From Opitutaceae bacterium EW11 (GTDB lineage: Bacteria; Verrucomicrobiota; Verrucomicrobiia; Opitutales; Opitutaceae), in NCBI GenBank assembly GCA_003054665.1, contig QAYY01000012.1:91637-155636 (forward strand): a stretch of DNA of 64,000 nt, read 5' to 3'. The first letter of the stretch is position 1. Each line of letters starts with the position of its first letter. The notes under the pieces are model-generated. The model ran no database searches. It saw nothing but the letters and a program-made list of their open reading frames with translations, and was not told where the DNA came from. A program made the translations under genes and the position numbers. This document shows, piece after piece, positions 35,717-44,300 of this stretch.

Positions 35717-37029
35717 ACTCCTCCACGCCCTTCGCCGACAGCGCAAGTCCGCCCACTCATCCCGCACCGGAGGTCGCGGCGAAATTCCGCTACTGGCAGA
35801 CGCGGACCCTCGTCACGACGATGTTCGGCTACGCGGCGTTCTATTTCGTCCGCAAGAACCTCAGCATCGCCATGCCGGCGATGCACGCCGACCTGGGAAT
35901 CTCGAAGACGGATCTCGGCCTGTTCCTGACCCTGCACGGCCTCCTCTACGGCGTCTCTCGCTTTGTGAACGGCATGTGGGCCGACCGCGCCAATGCCCGG
36001 TATTTCATGGTCGCGGGTCTGCTCCTGTCGGTCGGGGCGAACGTCTTCTTCGGGTTCAGCTCCACGGTGCTGCTGCTCGGGGTGGCCTGGATGATCAACG
36101 GCTGGGTGCAGGGCATGGGTTTCCCGCCCTGTTGCCGGTTGATCACGCACTGGTTCCCGCCCGGCCAGCTCGCGACCAAGATGTCGATCTGGAACACGTC
36201 TCATTCCATCGGCGCGTGGGTCGCCGTCGTGTTTTGTGGATACGTCGTCGGTTTCGGTTGGCGCTGGTGCTTTTTTGCCCCCGCGATGCTCTGCACGCTG
36301 GCGGCGGGGGTGATCTGGATTCTGCTCCGCGACACGCCCCGCTCCGTCGGCTTGCCGGAAATCAAGGTTTCCGGGCACAGCACCGACGACGAGGACAAGC
36401 GCTCCGCCGACTACAAGGACTTCGTGCGGAAGCACGTCTTCCTCAATCCGTACATCTGGTGGATCTCCCTCGCGAATTTCTTCGTCTACGTTCTCCGTTT
36501 CGCCGTCCTCGATTGGGGTCCCACGCTCCTGAAGGAGATGAAGGGCGTGTCGCTCCAGCACGCCGGCTGGATGGTCGCCGGCTTCGAAGTGTCCGGCCTG
36601 GCCGGCATGCTCCTCGCCGGCTGGGCGACGGACCGCTTTTTCCGCGGCCGAGGCGCGCGCATGTGCGTGTTCTGCATGATCGGGGCCTGCCTCGCCATCT
36701 TCGCCTTCTGGAAGGTGCCAACGCACTCCACCCTGCAATCCGCCCTCCTCCTCGGCGTCGCCGGGTTCTTCATCTACGGCCCCCAGGCCCTGATCGGCAT
36801 CACCGCCGCCAACCTGGCGACGAAACGTGCCTCCGCCACGGCGGCCGGTTTCACCGGGCTTTTTGGATACGCCAGCACCGTCGTCTCCGGATGGGGGCTC
36901 GGAAGACTGGTGCAGACCTCCGGGTGGGACACGGCCCTCGGCGCCCTTATCGGGATCGGCGCGATGGGGACGCTCATGTTCATCCTCGCCTGGCCGGCGA
37001 AGGCCCATGGCTACGGGACCGAGGAGTGA
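35713..37029 (+). CDS. GlpT-like organophosphate:phosphate antiporter (MFS, OPA family)
   Basis: 438 residues, inner membrane, about 12 hydrophobic segments. ATG 35713 was chosen by its overlap with the preceding stop and the fit of the N-terminus. OPA features: TMFGYAAFYFVRKNLSIAMPAM, KTDLGLFLTLHGLLYGVSRF, the NGMWADRANARYFM loop and NGWVQGMGFPPCCRLITHWF. OPA members exchange glycerol-3-phosphate or hexose phosphates for phosphate. In this operon it most likely imports the glycerol phosphate released by the upstream phosphodiesterase. Whether it accepts the sn-1 enantiomer is unknown. Confidence 0.88.
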   Translation: MNSSTPFADSASPPTHPAPEVAAKFRYWQTRTLVTTMFGYAAFYFVRKNLSIAMPAMHADLGISKTDLGLFLTLHGLLYGVSRFVNGMWADRANARYFMVAGLLLSVGANVFFGFSSTVLLLGVAWMINGWVQGMGFPPCCRLITHWFPPGQLATKMSIWNTSHSIGAWVAVVFCGYVVGFGWRWCFFAPAMLCTLAAGVIWILLRDTPRSVGLPEIKVSGHSTDDEDKRSADYKDFVRKHVFLNPYIWWISLANFFVYVLRFAVLDWGPTLLKEMKGVSLQHAGWMVAGFEVSGLAGMLLAGWATDRFFRGRGARMCVFCMIGACLAIFAFWKVPTHSTLQSALLLGVAGFFIYGPQALIGITAANLATKRASATAAGFTGLFGYASTVVSGWGLGRLVQTSGWDTALGALIGIGAMGTLMFILAWPAKAHGYGTEE

Positions 37030-37037
37030 TTCGAGCC

Positions 37038-37913
37038 ATGCTTCCCGCCTCGATCGGCCCCACCCGCCTCCCCGTCCCGCACCCCGAACGGCTGCGTCGC
37101 ATCGCACACGTCGCGCTCGACATGGACGGCACGATCTACAAGGGCGGCACCCTCTTCTCGTGGACGCTGCCCTTTCTGGCGCAGCTGCGCGAACTTGGAA
37201 TCGGGTATTCGTTTCTCACGAACAATCCGTCCAAGAGCATCCCCGACTACCTAACGCACCTGGCGCGGATGGGCCTCTCGGCCGCGGCGGATGAACTCTA
37301 CAGCTCCGCCCAGGCCACGATCGATTTCCTGGCCTCGAGCCATCCCGCCCCGAAGCGCCTCTTTGTTCTCGGAACCCCGAGCATGCAGGCAGAGTTCAAA
37401 AGCGCCGGTTTCGAGCTGGCATCCGAGGACTCCGCCGATGAACCCGACGCTGTCGTGGTCGGCTTCGATCTCACGCTTTCGTACGTCCGACTCTGCCGCG
37501 CGGCGTGGTGGATCCAGCAGCGGAAGCCGTACGTGGCGACGAACCCGGATCGCGTCTGTCCGACCGACCTGCCGACCGTGCTCGTCGACTGCGGGTCCAT
37601 CTGTTCCGCCCTCCGGGAGGCCACCGGCCGGATGCCCGACGCCGTGCTCGGAAAGCCCGATCCGTCGATGTTGAACGGCATCCTCGAGCGACGCGGCCTG
37701 CAGCCCGACCAGATCGCGATGGTGGGCGATCGCATCTACACCGACATCCTGATGGCGCAGCGCGCCAGGGCGTTGGGCGTGCTCGTCCTTAGCGGTGAGG
37801 CCACGGCGTCAGATGCGGCGCGTGCGGCTCCGCCGCCCGACATGGTGGTCCCAAGCCTCGCGGAATTCGGCGCCGCCCTGGCGAGCGCGCGCGAAGCGTC
37901 CATTTTGCCATGA
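37038..37913 (+). CDS. HAD-IIA family phosphatase (NagD/glycerol-phosphate phosphatase type)
   Basis: 291 residues from ATG 37038. A GTG at 37026 would overlap the preceding stop like the other operon junctions and is a real alternative (adds VIRA). Motif I is ALDMDGTIYKGG (Asp28, Asp30), motif II FLTNNPSKS, the C2 cap lies in the middle, and motif III/IV is LGKPDPSM with MVGDRIYTDILMA. HAD-IIA enzymes dephosphorylate small phosphates such as glycerol phosphate or 2-phosphoglycolate. Between GlpT and GlpD a glycerol-phosphate phosphatase is a reasonable assignment but not proven. It overlaps glpD by 4 bp. Confidence 0.83.
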   Translation: MLPASIGPTRLPVPHPERLRRIAHVALDMDGTIYKGGTLFSWTLPFLAQLRELGIGYSFLTNNPSKSIPDYLTHLARMGLSAAADELYSSAQATIDFLASSHPAPKRLFVLGTPSMQAEFKSAGFELASEDSADEPDAVVVGFDLTLSYVRLCRAAWWIQQRKPYVATNPDRVCPTDLPTVLVDCGSICSALREATGRMPDAVLGKPDPSMLNGILERRGLQPDQIAMVGDRIYTDILMAQRARALGVLVLSGEATASDAARAAPPPDMVVPSLAEFGAALASAREASILP

Positions 37914-39424
37914 ACGATTCCCTCCCGGAAAAACGCGACGAAGCCCGTCGTGCGCTCACCGAAACAACCCTGGATGTCCTCGTGATCGGGGGCGGCATCA
38001 CCGGCAGCGGCATCGCCCGCGACGCCGCGACGCGCGGGCTCCACACCGGCCTGGTGGACCGGTACGATTTTGCGTTCGGAACGAGCAGCCGCTCGAGCCG
38101 GCTGCTCCACGGCGGACTTCGCTACCTGGAGCAGGGCCGCCTGGGTCTCGTACGCGAGGCGAGCGTGGAAAAAAAGACCATCCGCGCTATCGCCCCCCAT
38201 CTCGCGGAGCCGATGGGTTTTGTCTTTCCCGCCTATAAGCAGGGAGGCCGGCCCCTGTGGCAGTTGCGGATCGGGGTGAAGCTTTACGACCTGCTCTGCA
38301 GCGGCCGGAATTTCAACCCGTCGCGGGGATTTGCCAGAGAAGAAACGCTCCGTGCACTCCCGTCGCTGGAAAGCGAGGGTTTGCTCGGGTCGGTCCGCTA
38401 TTTCGATGCCCTGACAAACGACGCCCGTCTCGTGCTGGACACCCTTAGGTCGGCAGTTCGTCACGGGGCGCGCATTTCCAACTACGTCCGCTTCCACGAT
38501 GCGCGCCGCACGGGCGACCTCTGGACCTGCGACCTCGAGGACACCCTGGCCGGGCACCACTTCACCGTGCTCGCCCGCACGCTCGTGAACGCCACCGGCC
38601 CGTGGGCCGAGAAGCTCCCGCACAGCGCGGTCAAGCTGCGCCTGAGCAAAGGCATCCATCTGGTGGTCGATCGCCGCCGCCTTCCGGTCAACGAAGCGGT
38701 CGTGATCACCGAGGGGAAGCGTATCCTTTTCCTGATACCGTGGGGGGGCCGCGTGATCGTCGGGACCACCGACACCGACTTCGCCGCCGCCCCGGAGAAG
38801 GTTCGGGTCGAGGCGAAGGACGTGGCTTACGTTCTTCGAACAGTGAACGAGTCGTTCCCCGCGCTCCGCCTGAACCAGGACGACGTCATCAGCGCGTGGG
38901 CCGGCCTGCGCCCATTGATCGCGAATCCCGACGGTTCGCCGTCGGATATCTCCCGGGCCCACCAGATCGTTTCTCCGGAGCCCGGCTGGTGGGACGTGAG
39001 CGGCGGCAAGCTCACCACCTACCGCCTCATGGCCGAGCAGACGGTGGACCGGATCTTGACATTCATCGGACGGAAACCCGTGCCGTGCCGCACCGCCGCG
39101 GAGCCGTTGCTCCCTCCCGATGCCACCCGGTTCAGCTCGACCGTCCCGCCGGCCTGCACGAGGGAAGCGGTCGAACACTTCGTGAGGGACGAATGGGCGG
39201 TGCACCTCGACGACGTCATGCTGCGGCGGAGCAGCTGGCATTACTATTGCGCCGAGTCGGCCGCCGTGGCCTCGGAAGTTGCCTCGTGGATGGAGGAGAT
39301 CTGCCACTGGCCGGCCGCCCGCCGGGCCAAGGAAATGGCCGCCTACCTCGAGGCTGCCGATTGGCGGCACGCCAGCCCCGAGGACTGCGAGCTCGCCGTG
39401 CCGGGACCCGAGGCGGCGCGCTAG
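37910..39424 (+). CDS. glpD: FAD-dependent sn-glycerol-3-phosphate dehydrogenase
   Basis: 504 residues. The N-terminal FAD fold is VLVIGGGITGSGIARDAATRG, followed by the GlpD signature SSRSSRLLHGGLRYLEQGRL, RYFDALTNDARLVLD, VNATGPWAEKL, VGTTDTDF and WWDVSGGKLTTYRLMAEQ; a C-terminal GlpD cap follows. It oxidises G3P to DHAP and feeds electrons to quinone at the membrane. It is the last gene of the operon that begins with SorC 2, overlapping the HAD gene by 4 bp. Confidence 0.93.
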   Translation: MNDSLPEKRDEARRALTETTLDVLVIGGGITGSGIARDAATRGLHTGLVDRYDFAFGTSSRSSRLLHGGLRYLEQGRLGLVREASVEKKTIRAIAPHLAEPMGFVFPAYKQGGRPLWQLRIGVKLYDLLCSGRNFNPSRGFAREETLRALPSLESEGLLGSVRYFDALTNDARLVLDTLRSAVRHGARISNYVRFHDARRTGDLWTCDLEDTLAGHHFTVLARTLVNATGPWAEKLPHSAVKLRLSKGIHLVVDRRRLPVNEAVVITEGKRILFLIPWGGRVIVGTTDTDFAAAPEKVRVEAKDVAYVLRTVNESFPALRLNQDDVISAWAGLRPLIANPDGSPSDISRAHQIVSPEPGWWDVSGGKLTTYRLMAEQTVDRILTFIGRKPVPCRTAAEPLLPPDATRFSSTVPPACTREAVEHFVRDEWAVHLDDVMLRRSSWHYYCAESAAVASEVASWMEEICHWPAARRAKEMAAYLEAADWRHASPEDCELAVPGPEAAR

Positions 39425-39493
39425 CGATGGTCTTCCGCCTCACGAAGCCACGCTTCAGCGGGCACCGGCAACGCTTCGTCGCGCGGAGTCGCC

Positions 39494-39514
39494 GCCGGCC
39501 ATGAACCGGCCGGC
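39494..39514 (+). terminator. Possible terminator after glpD
   Basis: GCCGGCC / GGCCGGC arms around a 7-nt loop, 70 bp past the glpD stop, followed by an A-rich and not a T-rich stretch. Weak support. Confidence 0.25.
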
Positions 39515-39550
39515 ACGGAAAAGCCGGCGAAATATCTCGCTTCAGCGTTT

Positions 39551-39574
39551 GCTTAATTAAGCTTCCGCTTAATT
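39551..39574. promoter_or_regulatory. Candidate ArsR operator
   Basis: Perfect palindrome GCTTAATTAAGC (39551-39562) followed 4 bp later by a second GCTTAATT half (39567-39574), ending 9 bp before the ArsR start codon. AT-rich dyads in this position are typical for ArsR-type repressors. Confidence 0.5.
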
Positions 39575-39583
39575 GGTGTCGGC

Positions 39584-39916
39584 ATGACGCCTCTTGAAGC
39601 CCTGGCCGATCCCACTCGGCGCCGCATCGTCGAGCTGCTCGCGCAGCGCGACCGGACGGCCGGGGAAATTGTGGAGGAATTCGACCTGAGTGCGCCGGCG
39701 ATTTCCCAGCACCTGAACGTGCTTCGCGACGCTGGCCTCGTGACGACGCGGGCGGAGGGCCGCTCGCGTATCCAGACGCTCAATTCCGACGGTCTCGACG
39801 AAATCGAGGCGTGGCTCGAGAAAACCCGCACGTTTTGGAGCCGCCGGCTCGACTTCCTCGAGCGCGAACTGCGCGCCGACAGCACCCGCGCGAAAAAGAA
39901 AGCTCGGCCCGCCTGA
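39584..39916 (+). CDS. ArsR-family winged-helix regulator
   Basis: 110 residues. Winged-helix core: PLEALADPTRRRIVELLAQ, TAGEIVEEFDLSAPAISQHL (recognition helix) and VLRDAGLVTTRAEGRSRIQ. No metal-binding Cys pair is seen, as in the ArsR subgroup paired with SRPBCC/AHSA1 proteins. Two such proteins follow (39978 and 40724). Probably an autorepressor acting at the palindrome just upstream. Confidence 0.9.
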   Translation: MTPLEALADPTRRRIVELLAQRDRTAGEIVEEFDLSAPAISQHLNVLRDAGLVTTRAEGRSRIQTLNSDGLDEIEAWLEKTRTFWSRRLDFLERELRADSTRAKKKARPA

Positions 39917-39977
39917 GGCGGAAAACCCGAATCGTCGCGCCGACGATCCCTCCCTCTCCCACACACAACAACCAACC

Positions 39978-40532
39978 ATGAAACCCAAAAACGACTCCCA
40001 TGGAGAGTTCACCGCGCCGGGCGAAATCCGGCTCGTCCGCCTGCTGCCCGGTCCGATCGAACGCGTCTGGGAGTATCTCACCGACCCCGAAAAACGCTCC
40101 CGTTGGTTCGCCGGCGGCCCGATGGAGCTGCGCGCCGGGGGCCGGATGCAGCTGAAGTTCCGGCACGCCAACATCGCACCGAACGAGACGCCCCCTCCCG
40201 AATACGCCCACGTCCAGGACCCAGGTTCGACGATGGATGGCCGCGTGCTCCGGTGCGAACCGCCGCGCCTGCTCTCCTACACGTTCAGCGAAGACTCCGA
40301 CGTGACGTTCGAACTCTCGAACGAGGGCGATCAGGTGCTGCTCGTCCTGACGCACCGCAGCCGCGGCGCGGATCTCCCCGACATCCACGAATACGGCTCC
40401 GGCTGGCATACGCACCTGGCGATCCTCATTGCTCTGCTGGAAGGGACGACGCCCCCGGCCTTCTGGGGCACACATTCGCGCCTCAAAGCCGAGTACGAGA
40501 AGCTGCGCCCCGCGGCCGCCTCCCACACCTAA
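39978..40532 (+). CDS. SRPBCC (AHSA1-like) family protein 1
   Basis: 184 residues. START-like fold with the AHSA1 pattern: RLVRLLPGPIERVWEYLTDP, KRSRWFAGGPMELRAGG, PRLLSYTFSED and GWHTHLAILIALLEG. Members bind hydrophobic ligands in a deep cavity; the ligand is unknown. It lies 61 bp behind the ArsR gene, a common pairing in which the regulator and one or two SRPBCC proteins form a small operon. Confidence 0.85.
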   Translation: MKPKNDSHGEFTAPGEIRLVRLLPGPIERVWEYLTDPEKRSRWFAGGPMELRAGGRMQLKFRHANIAPNETPPPEYAHVQDPGSTMDGRVLRCEPPRLLSYTFSEDSDVTFELSNEGDQVLLVLTHRSRGADLPDIHEYGSGWHTHLAILIALLEGTTPPAFWGTHSRLKAEYEKLRPAAASHT

Positions 40533-40723
40533 ACCTCCCAAGCCCCCGCTCTTCGCGTGCCCACTCGCCCGCCGTGCGGGGCTCGAATGCGGCAACCGCG
40601 AAACGTGCGGCGGCGGCACCGCCTCCTCCTGGCTCATGGCCTCTTGGCCGCCGGGAACCGGTGCGGTTGTAGGCCTCCGCGCGTTCGCCTTCCGCCATCG
40701 TTCCAACGCGATCCCTTATCACC

Positions 40724-41161
40724 ATGTCTAAGCCTGTTTGTGCCGTGGTCCAACGGCAGTTTCCCGTCCCGGCGGAACGTGTGTACGACGCCTGGCTCGA
40801 CCCAAACCTACTCGGCCGCTGGATGTTCGGCCCCAACGTGCGCGACGAAAAGATCGTCCGCCTGAGCATCGCCCCCCGCGTGGGCGGCAGGTTTTCCTTC
40901 GTCGTCGATCGCGGCGGCCGGGAGATCGACCACGTCGGCGAGTACCTCGAGATGGAGCGTCCTCGCCGGCTGGTGTTCAGCTGGGCGACGAGCGACGACC
41001 TCTCCGAGGTCAGCCGCGTGATCCTCGAGATCGAGGCGCTGGAAGCCAAATGCGTGGTCACTCTCACGCACGAGATGAACCCGAAATGGGCTGCGTTTAC
41101 CGACAAGGCAGCCGGCTCCTGGAAGCAGATGCTCGACGTGCTCGCAGGCACGTTCGCCTGA
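40724..41161 (+). CDS. SRPBCC (AHSA1-like) family protein 2
   Basis: 145 residues. The same fold as the upstream protein: RQFPVPAERVYDAWLDPNLLGRW at the start, VGGRFSFVVDRGG, HVGEYLEMERPRRLVFSW and a C-terminal helix GSWKQMLDVLAG. It probably belongs to the ArsR/SRPBCC group, although 191 bp separate it from the first SRPBCC gene with no gene or clear signal between. It is convergent with the ADOP permease gene, with stops 14 bp apart. Ligand unknown. Confidence 0.85.
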   Translation: MSKPVCAVVQRQFPVPAERVYDAWLDPNLLGRWMFGPNVRDEKIVRLSIAPRVGGRFSFVVDRGGREIDHVGEYLEMERPRRLVFSWATSDDLSEVSRVILEIEALEAKCVVTLTHEMNPKWAAFTDKAAGSWKQMLDVLAGTFA

Positions 41162-41175
41162 CGGCTGCCGCCGCG

Positions 41176-43890
41176 CTATTCCGTCCGGAGCGCTTCGATA
41201 GGATCCACCCGGGAAGCGCGCCGGGCCGGAAGCCAGCATGCTAACACGGCTGCAACGAGCAGCGCGCCGGAGGCCGTCGTGTACGTGACGAGGTCCGTGG
41301 GCTCGATTCCGTAGAGCTGGTTCTGCACGTATCGGCCGCACCACGACGCAGCGAGCAGGCCCAGCGCAAGGCCGGGCAGCACGAGGGCGAAACCTCGCAC
41401 GAACACGCTCCGCACGATCTTGGTCGGCGAGGCGCCGAGCGCGAGCCGCACACCGAATTCGCGGGTGCGCCGGCCGACGTTGAACGCCAGCACGCCGAAG
41501 AGCCCGATCGCCGCCAGGAGGAGAGCCACGGCCGCGAAGCCCGCGACCAGGCGAGTCTGAAACGTGCGGCCGGAAAGCACCTGCGCGACGCGGGAGGATA
41601 GCACCTGCATGTCGTACACGGGCTCGGTGCTCGTGAACCGTCTCAACTCCGCCCGGACGGATTCCGCGAGCGCAGCCGGATCTCCGCGGCCACGGACGAT
41701 CAGTCCGAACTCCATGGGCGCCGGTAGCTGGCGGATTGAGAGATAAAATTCCTCGTGATTCTTCTGCCCGAGTTCGTCTTGCGTGGAGTCCGCCACCACG
41801 CCGACGACGGTAATCCAGCTCATGGGGATATCCGGCGGACCGAGCAGGAGCCGCTTGCCGATGGGATTCTCGCCCGGCCAGTAGCGCTGGGCGAAACTCC
41901 GCGTCACCACCCCGTCCATCGGCAGCTGGCGCAGCGCCTCGAGCAGTTCCTTCATGTCCGGCTTCTCGCTTTTCGGCGCGAGCGGCGGTTCCTGCCCCGT
42001 GAAGACCCGCCCTTGGAGCACGGGAATGCCCATCGCGCGGAAGTAGTCCTGGGTCACAATCCGGTAACTGGCCGACGGATACGAGGCGGGGTCCGGAACG
42101 GGCCGATCGGCCACGCGGAACTGGTTGTGCGAGTCGTTGTAACCGAAAGCCAGGTTGCTCGTCGCGGCTGCGGCTTCGACGCCCGGAAGCCGGCCAAGCC
42201 GCTGGGCGGCCTCTTCGTAGAACGCACCGGCGCGCGGCAGGGATCCGCCCATGCGACCCGAAGGCGAGCCCAGACGAACCGAAAGCACGTTCTCAGACTC
42301 AAATCCGAGCGGCTCCGAGGACAACGTCCACAGACTCCGGAGCACCAGCCCCGCCGCGATGACGAGCACGGTGGCCAAACCCACCTGGGCTACGACGAGC
42401 AGATCCGCCAGGCGCAGGTGCCCCGCCGAAGCGCCGCTCGCGCTGCGGTCCTTGAGCGAGTCCACGAGCGACACGCGCCGCAGTTGCCAGGCCGGCGCGA
42501 GTCCGAAAAGGACGCCCGTCGCAAGGGTGACCGCGAAACCGAAACCCAGCATCCGCCAATCGAAGTGAAACGCCACCGGGTCGCCGAACGAAAGCAGTCC
42601 GCCTGGGATGAGCGAAACCAGCGCGTTTGAGAGCGTCGCCGCGACCGCCAGTCCTGCCGTGCCGCCGATGAAAGAAAGCAGAAGACACTCGGTGAAAAAC
42701 TGCCGGACCAAGCGTCCGCGTCCCGCCCCGAGTGCAGCCCGCACCGCGATCTCCCGGTCGCGCGAGAGCGAGCGGGCGAGCACGAGGTTGGCGACGTTCA
42801 CGCAGGCGATCAGGAGCACGAGCGCCACCGCGGACATGAGCAGCAACTGCCCTTGCCGAGCGTCGCCCACGAGATAGTCGCGCAATGAGATGAGGCGCGC
42901 GCCTATGCCGCCGTTGCTCTTCGGATACTCCTTCTCGATCCGGCTCGCGATCGCATCCATTTCGGCGCGGGCCGCGTTGAGGTTCACGCCGGGCTTCAGC
43001 CGCCCGACGACAACGCTCGCACTGTGGCTTTCGCGCATCTGCATGAAGCGGTCCTCCACCCAGGGCCCCAGGGGGACGAGAAACTCGCTCTCCCGGAAAA
43101 ACCGATACGTCTCCGGCAACACACCCACGATCGTCACGGGCTGTCCGTTGATGTTCATGACCTTCCCGATCACCGACGCGTCCGAGTCGAAGCGCCGTTT
43201 CCACGCATCGGCGGTCAGCAGCACGGTCCGGGGCACACCGACGCGGTCGTCTGCCTCCGTGAAATCCCTCCCCAGGGCGGGCGTGTAGCCGAGCGTGCGG
43301 AGAAAATCGTGGTCCACGAACAGCACGCCGACGCGGTCGGTCGCCGCCTCCCGCTGCACGCTCATCGCATCGCCCAGGTAAATGGAGATGGAGGAGAACG
43401 TCGTCTGCAGCCGCTTCCAGTCCAGGAAATCCGGATACGAAACCGGCATCGTCCAGTTCCCCTTCAACGTCCGCTCGTCCAGATGCACCAGCCGGTCCGG
43501 CTCCGGGTACGGGAGCGGACGGTAAAGCGTGGTGCTGAGGACGCCGAAAAACGCGGTGTTGGCGCCGATTCCCAAAGCGAGCGTCATCACGGTCACGAGC
43601 GAAAATATGGGCGCGCGCCGCATCTGCCGCGCGGCGTAGCGAAGGTCGGCCCCGAGCTGCTCAAGCCACATCAGCCGCTCCTCGTCCCGGCAGCGTTCCT
43701 CGATCTGGTCGACTCCGCCGAATTCCTTCACTGCCGCGCGCCTCGCCTCCTCGCGGCTCAGGCCCGCCTCGATGTTGCGCTCCACGAGAGCCTCCACGTG
43801 CAACCGCAGCTCCTCGGCCATCTCGGCCTCGCGCCGAGGTGAACGAAAAAGTCGGACGAACCGCCGAAAGAAAGAAGACGGACTGCGCAT
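41176..43890 (-). CDS. ADOP-type ABC permease (MacB/FtsX-like)
   Basis: 904 residues, inner membrane. The N-terminus has the ADOP-specific cytosolic segment (EAEMAEELRLHVEALVERNI, SREEARRAAVKEFGGVDQIE) and then two MacB-like units, each with a periplasmic MacB_PCD domain and an FtsX permease: TVMTLALGIGANTAFFGV near residue 95, GQLLLMSAVALVLLIACVNV mid-protein, RTREFGVRLALGASP near 800 and SRVDPIEALRTE at the end. No ATPase is encoded next to it, as is usual for these 'orphan' permeases. It follows its probable repressor gene padR after 7 bp. Substrate unknown; export of peptides, antibiotics or lipids is typical of the wider family. Confidence 0.9.
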   Translation of the reverse strand: MRSPSSFFRRFVRLFRSPRREAEMAEELRLHVEALVERNIEAGLSREEARRAAVKEFGGVDQIEERCRDEERLMWLEQLGADLRYAARQMRRAPIFSLVTVMTLALGIGANTAFFGVLSTTLYRPLPYPEPDRLVHLDERTLKGNWTMPVSYPDFLDWKRLQTTFSSISIYLGDAMSVQREAATDRVGVLFVDHDFLRTLGYTPALGRDFTEADDRVGVPRTVLLTADAWKRRFDSDASVIGKVMNINGQPVTIVGVLPETYRFFRESEFLVPLGPWVEDRFMQMRESHSASVVVGRLKPGVNLNAARAEMDAIASRIEKEYPKSNGGIGARLISLRDYLVGDARQGQLLLMSAVALVLLIACVNVANLVLARSLSRDREIAVRAALGAGRGRLVRQFFTECLLLSFIGGTAGLAVAATLSNALVSLIPGGLLSFGDPVAFHFDWRMLGFGFAVTLATGVLFGLAPAWQLRRVSLVDSLKDRSASGASAGHLRLADLLVVAQVGLATVLVIAAGLVLRSLWTLSSEPLGFESENVLSVRLGSPSGRMGGSLPRAGAFYEEAAQRLGRLPGVEAAAATSNLAFGYNDSHNQFRVADRPVPDPASYPSASYRIVTQDYFRAMGIPVLQGRVFTGQEPPLAPKSEKPDMKELLEALRQLPMDGVVTRSFAQRYWPGENPIGKRLLLGPPDIPMSWITVVGVVADSTQDELGQKNHEEFYLSIRQLPAPMEFGLIVRGRGDPAALAESVRAELRRFTSTEPVYDMQVLSSRVAQVLSGRTFQTRLVAGFAAVALLLAAIGLFGVLAFNVGRRTREFGVRLALGASPTKIVRSVFVRGFALVLPGLALGLLAASWCGRYVQNQLYGIEPTDLVTYTTASGALLVAAVLACWLPARRASRVDPIEALRTE

Positions 43891-43897
43891 GGCGGGA

Positions 43898-44230
43898 TCA
43901 GGCTTGCGACATCACCAGGTCGATGGCCGCGGTGATGCGCGACCAGTGCTCGCGTTCGTTCGCAAGCTGTTTCCTGCCCGCCGGCGTGAGCCGGTAGTAG
44001 CGGGCCTTCCGGTTGGTTTCGGAAACGCCCCACTCCGCCTTGATCCAGCCTTCCGCCTCCAGCCGGTAGAGCGCGGGATAAAGCGAGCCTTGCTCCACCC
44101 TCAGCACGGACTTCGACATCTGCTGAATCCGGTCGGCCACGGCGAGGCCGTGACGGGGTTCGAGCTCGAGCGCCTTCAGGATCAGCATATCGAGCGTTCC
44201 GTAAACGAGATCGTTCTTTTCTTTGCCCAT
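43898..44230 (-). CDS. PadR-family transcriptional regulator
   Basis: 110 residues from ATG 44230. PadR winged helix: DLVYGTLDMLILKALELEPRHG, VLRVEQGSLYPALYRLEAEG, then KARYYRLTPAGRKQLANE. It is the short PadR type that accompanies ADOP permeases. It lies 7 bp upstream of the permease gene in the same direction. Two copies of a dyad sequence directly upstream are likely its operators, giving autorepression and control of the permease. An upstream open frame extends further but is low-complexity. Confidence 0.92.
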   Translation of the reverse strand: MGKEKNDLVYGTLDMLILKALELEPRHGLAVADRIQQMSKSVLRVEQGSLYPALYRLEAEGWIKAEWGVSETNRKARYYRLTPAGRKQLANEREHWSRITAAIDLVMSQA

Positions 44231-44236
44231 GGGATG

Positions 44237-44257
44237 CCGCCTAGACGGTCTAGGCGG
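44237..44257. promoter_or_regulatory. PadR operator 1
   Basis: Perfect dyad with 10-bp arms CCGCCTAGAC / GTCTAGGCGG and one central base, starting 7 bp upstream of the padR start codon. Confidence 0.7.
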
Positions 44258-44279
44258 TAGATCCGAAGGGAGCGCGCTT

Positions 44280-44300
44280 CCGCCTAGACAGTCAAGGCGA
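44280..44300. promoter_or_regulatory. PadR operator 2 (imperfect)
   Basis: The left arm CCGCCTAGAC is identical to operator 1; the right arm GTCAAGGCGA has two changes. Start-to-start distance from operator 1 is 43 bp, about four helical turns, so both sites face the same side of the DNA. Confidence 0.65.
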
